Assembly: GCA_024640085.1 (NCBI GenBank)
Contig: JAHEFR010000028.1
Span: 1-35,348 of the forward strand
DNA from: Gammaproteobacteria bacterium
Lineage (GTDB): Bacteria > Pseudomonadota > Gammaproteobacteria > Steroidobacterales > XN24
Direction of reading: 5' to 3'
Length of the DNA stretch: 35,348 bases
The notes under the pieces are model-generated. The model saw nothing but the letters and a program-made list of their open reading frames with translations, made no database searches and was not told where the DNA came from. Every line of letters starts with the position of its first letter. Position 1 is the first letter of the stretch. Made by a program: the position numbers and the translations under genes. Below are positions 35,107-35,348 of the stretch, one piece after another.

Positions 35107-35348
35107 GTGAACATGAAGCCATCATCAGTTGGCCTGTGGGCCAGCATTCTCGTTATTTGTGCCTTGCCGGTGTCGCAAGCTAACGCTGCCGTCAAGGTCT
35201 ATCTCCATCTCGAGACCATCCAGGGGGACGTTCAAGTCAACGGGCTTCCCTCAAACTTGATTGAGGTCTTGGAGTGGGAATGGGGACTCGGTCAGGCCGT
35301 CGACAGCTCGACATCCAGCGCCAAGAGTGGGGGCGTAGTTGCCCGTGA
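35107..35348 (+). CDS. Hcp-like protein with signal peptide (partial, runs off window)
   Basis: The start of a gene that continues past the right edge; about 80 codons are visible. The first in-frame codons are GTG (35107) and ATG (35113); the latter gives MKPSSVGLWASILVICALP, a Sec signal peptide with cleavage near ANA-A (about residue 25). The mature start VKVYLHLETIQGDVQV followed by IEVLEWEWGLGQ matches the first strands of the Hcp1/type VI tube fold, where a short strand plus GI-x-G and IEV-L-x-W-x-W-G recur. Classical Hcp lacks a signal peptide, so this is likely an exported paralogue. Only partial evidence is visible. Confidence 0.65.
   Translation, partial: MNMKPSSVGLWASILVICALPVSQANAAVKVYLHLETIQGDVQVNGLPSNLIEVLEWEWGLGQAVDSSTSSAKSGGVVAR

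Overview
The window is GC-rich chromosomal DNA with tightly packed, mostly minus-strand operons and strong GC preference at third codon positions. The full System I cytochrome c maturation set, the ydbH-ynbE-ydbL trio, a LytTR two-component pair, autotransporter and OprB-type porin genes and an FNR-type promoter point to a Gram-negative gammaproteobacterium able to respire with little or no oxygen. The genus cannot be named from sequence alone. No rRNA, tRNA, CRISPR array or complete insertion sequence was seen.

Layout. 1-671: no convincing gene. 672-4195 (minus): frdCAB, a dihaem fumarate reductase/succinate dehydrogenase of the Wolinella type, divergent from pckA (4445-6034, plus), the ATP-type PEP carboxykinase. 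6234-10512 (minus): sensor kinase, LytTR regulator, NTP/NDP-exchanger-like membrane protein and Tat-signal aldo/keto reductase. 10648-18529 (minus): ccmABCDEFGHI followed by an acyl-CoA-binding protein and a MaoC-type dehydratase. ccmD is a 52-codon gene. Upstream of ccmA is a well-formed class II FNR-type promoter. 18720-20954: a small CxxC protein, an orphan solute-binding protein and an unknown exported protein. 21046-22664 (plus): a GNAT acetyltransferase overlapping an OprB-like porin. 23326-27189 (plus): ydbH-ynbE-ydbL, predicted to move phospholipid between the membranes. 27364-28791: an unknown protein and a membrane methyltransferase. About 28925-29390: a decayed FAD oxidoreductase gene whose N- and C-terminal ends remain but whose middle is deleted.

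29591 to the end is an envelope/secretion-flavoured region. It holds a lipoprotein with DPYA repeats and a DUF4384 domain, divergent from an exported caspase-family protein with Sel1 repeats and a coiled coil. A short-passenger autotransporter barrel converges on the caspase gene. At the right edge, divergent from the autotransporter, is the start of an Hcp-like protein with a Sec signal peptide. Two of these genes have homopolymeric G tracts (G8, G10) as their ribosome-binding sites, so translation could vary with tract length. This is the most unusual part of the window.

Metabolic reading (inference): PEP carboxykinase and menaquinol:fumarate reductase together fit a reductive PEP-oxaloacetate-fumarate-succinate branch. 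FNR-type control of the ccm operon fits a need for c-type cytochromes when oxygen is low.
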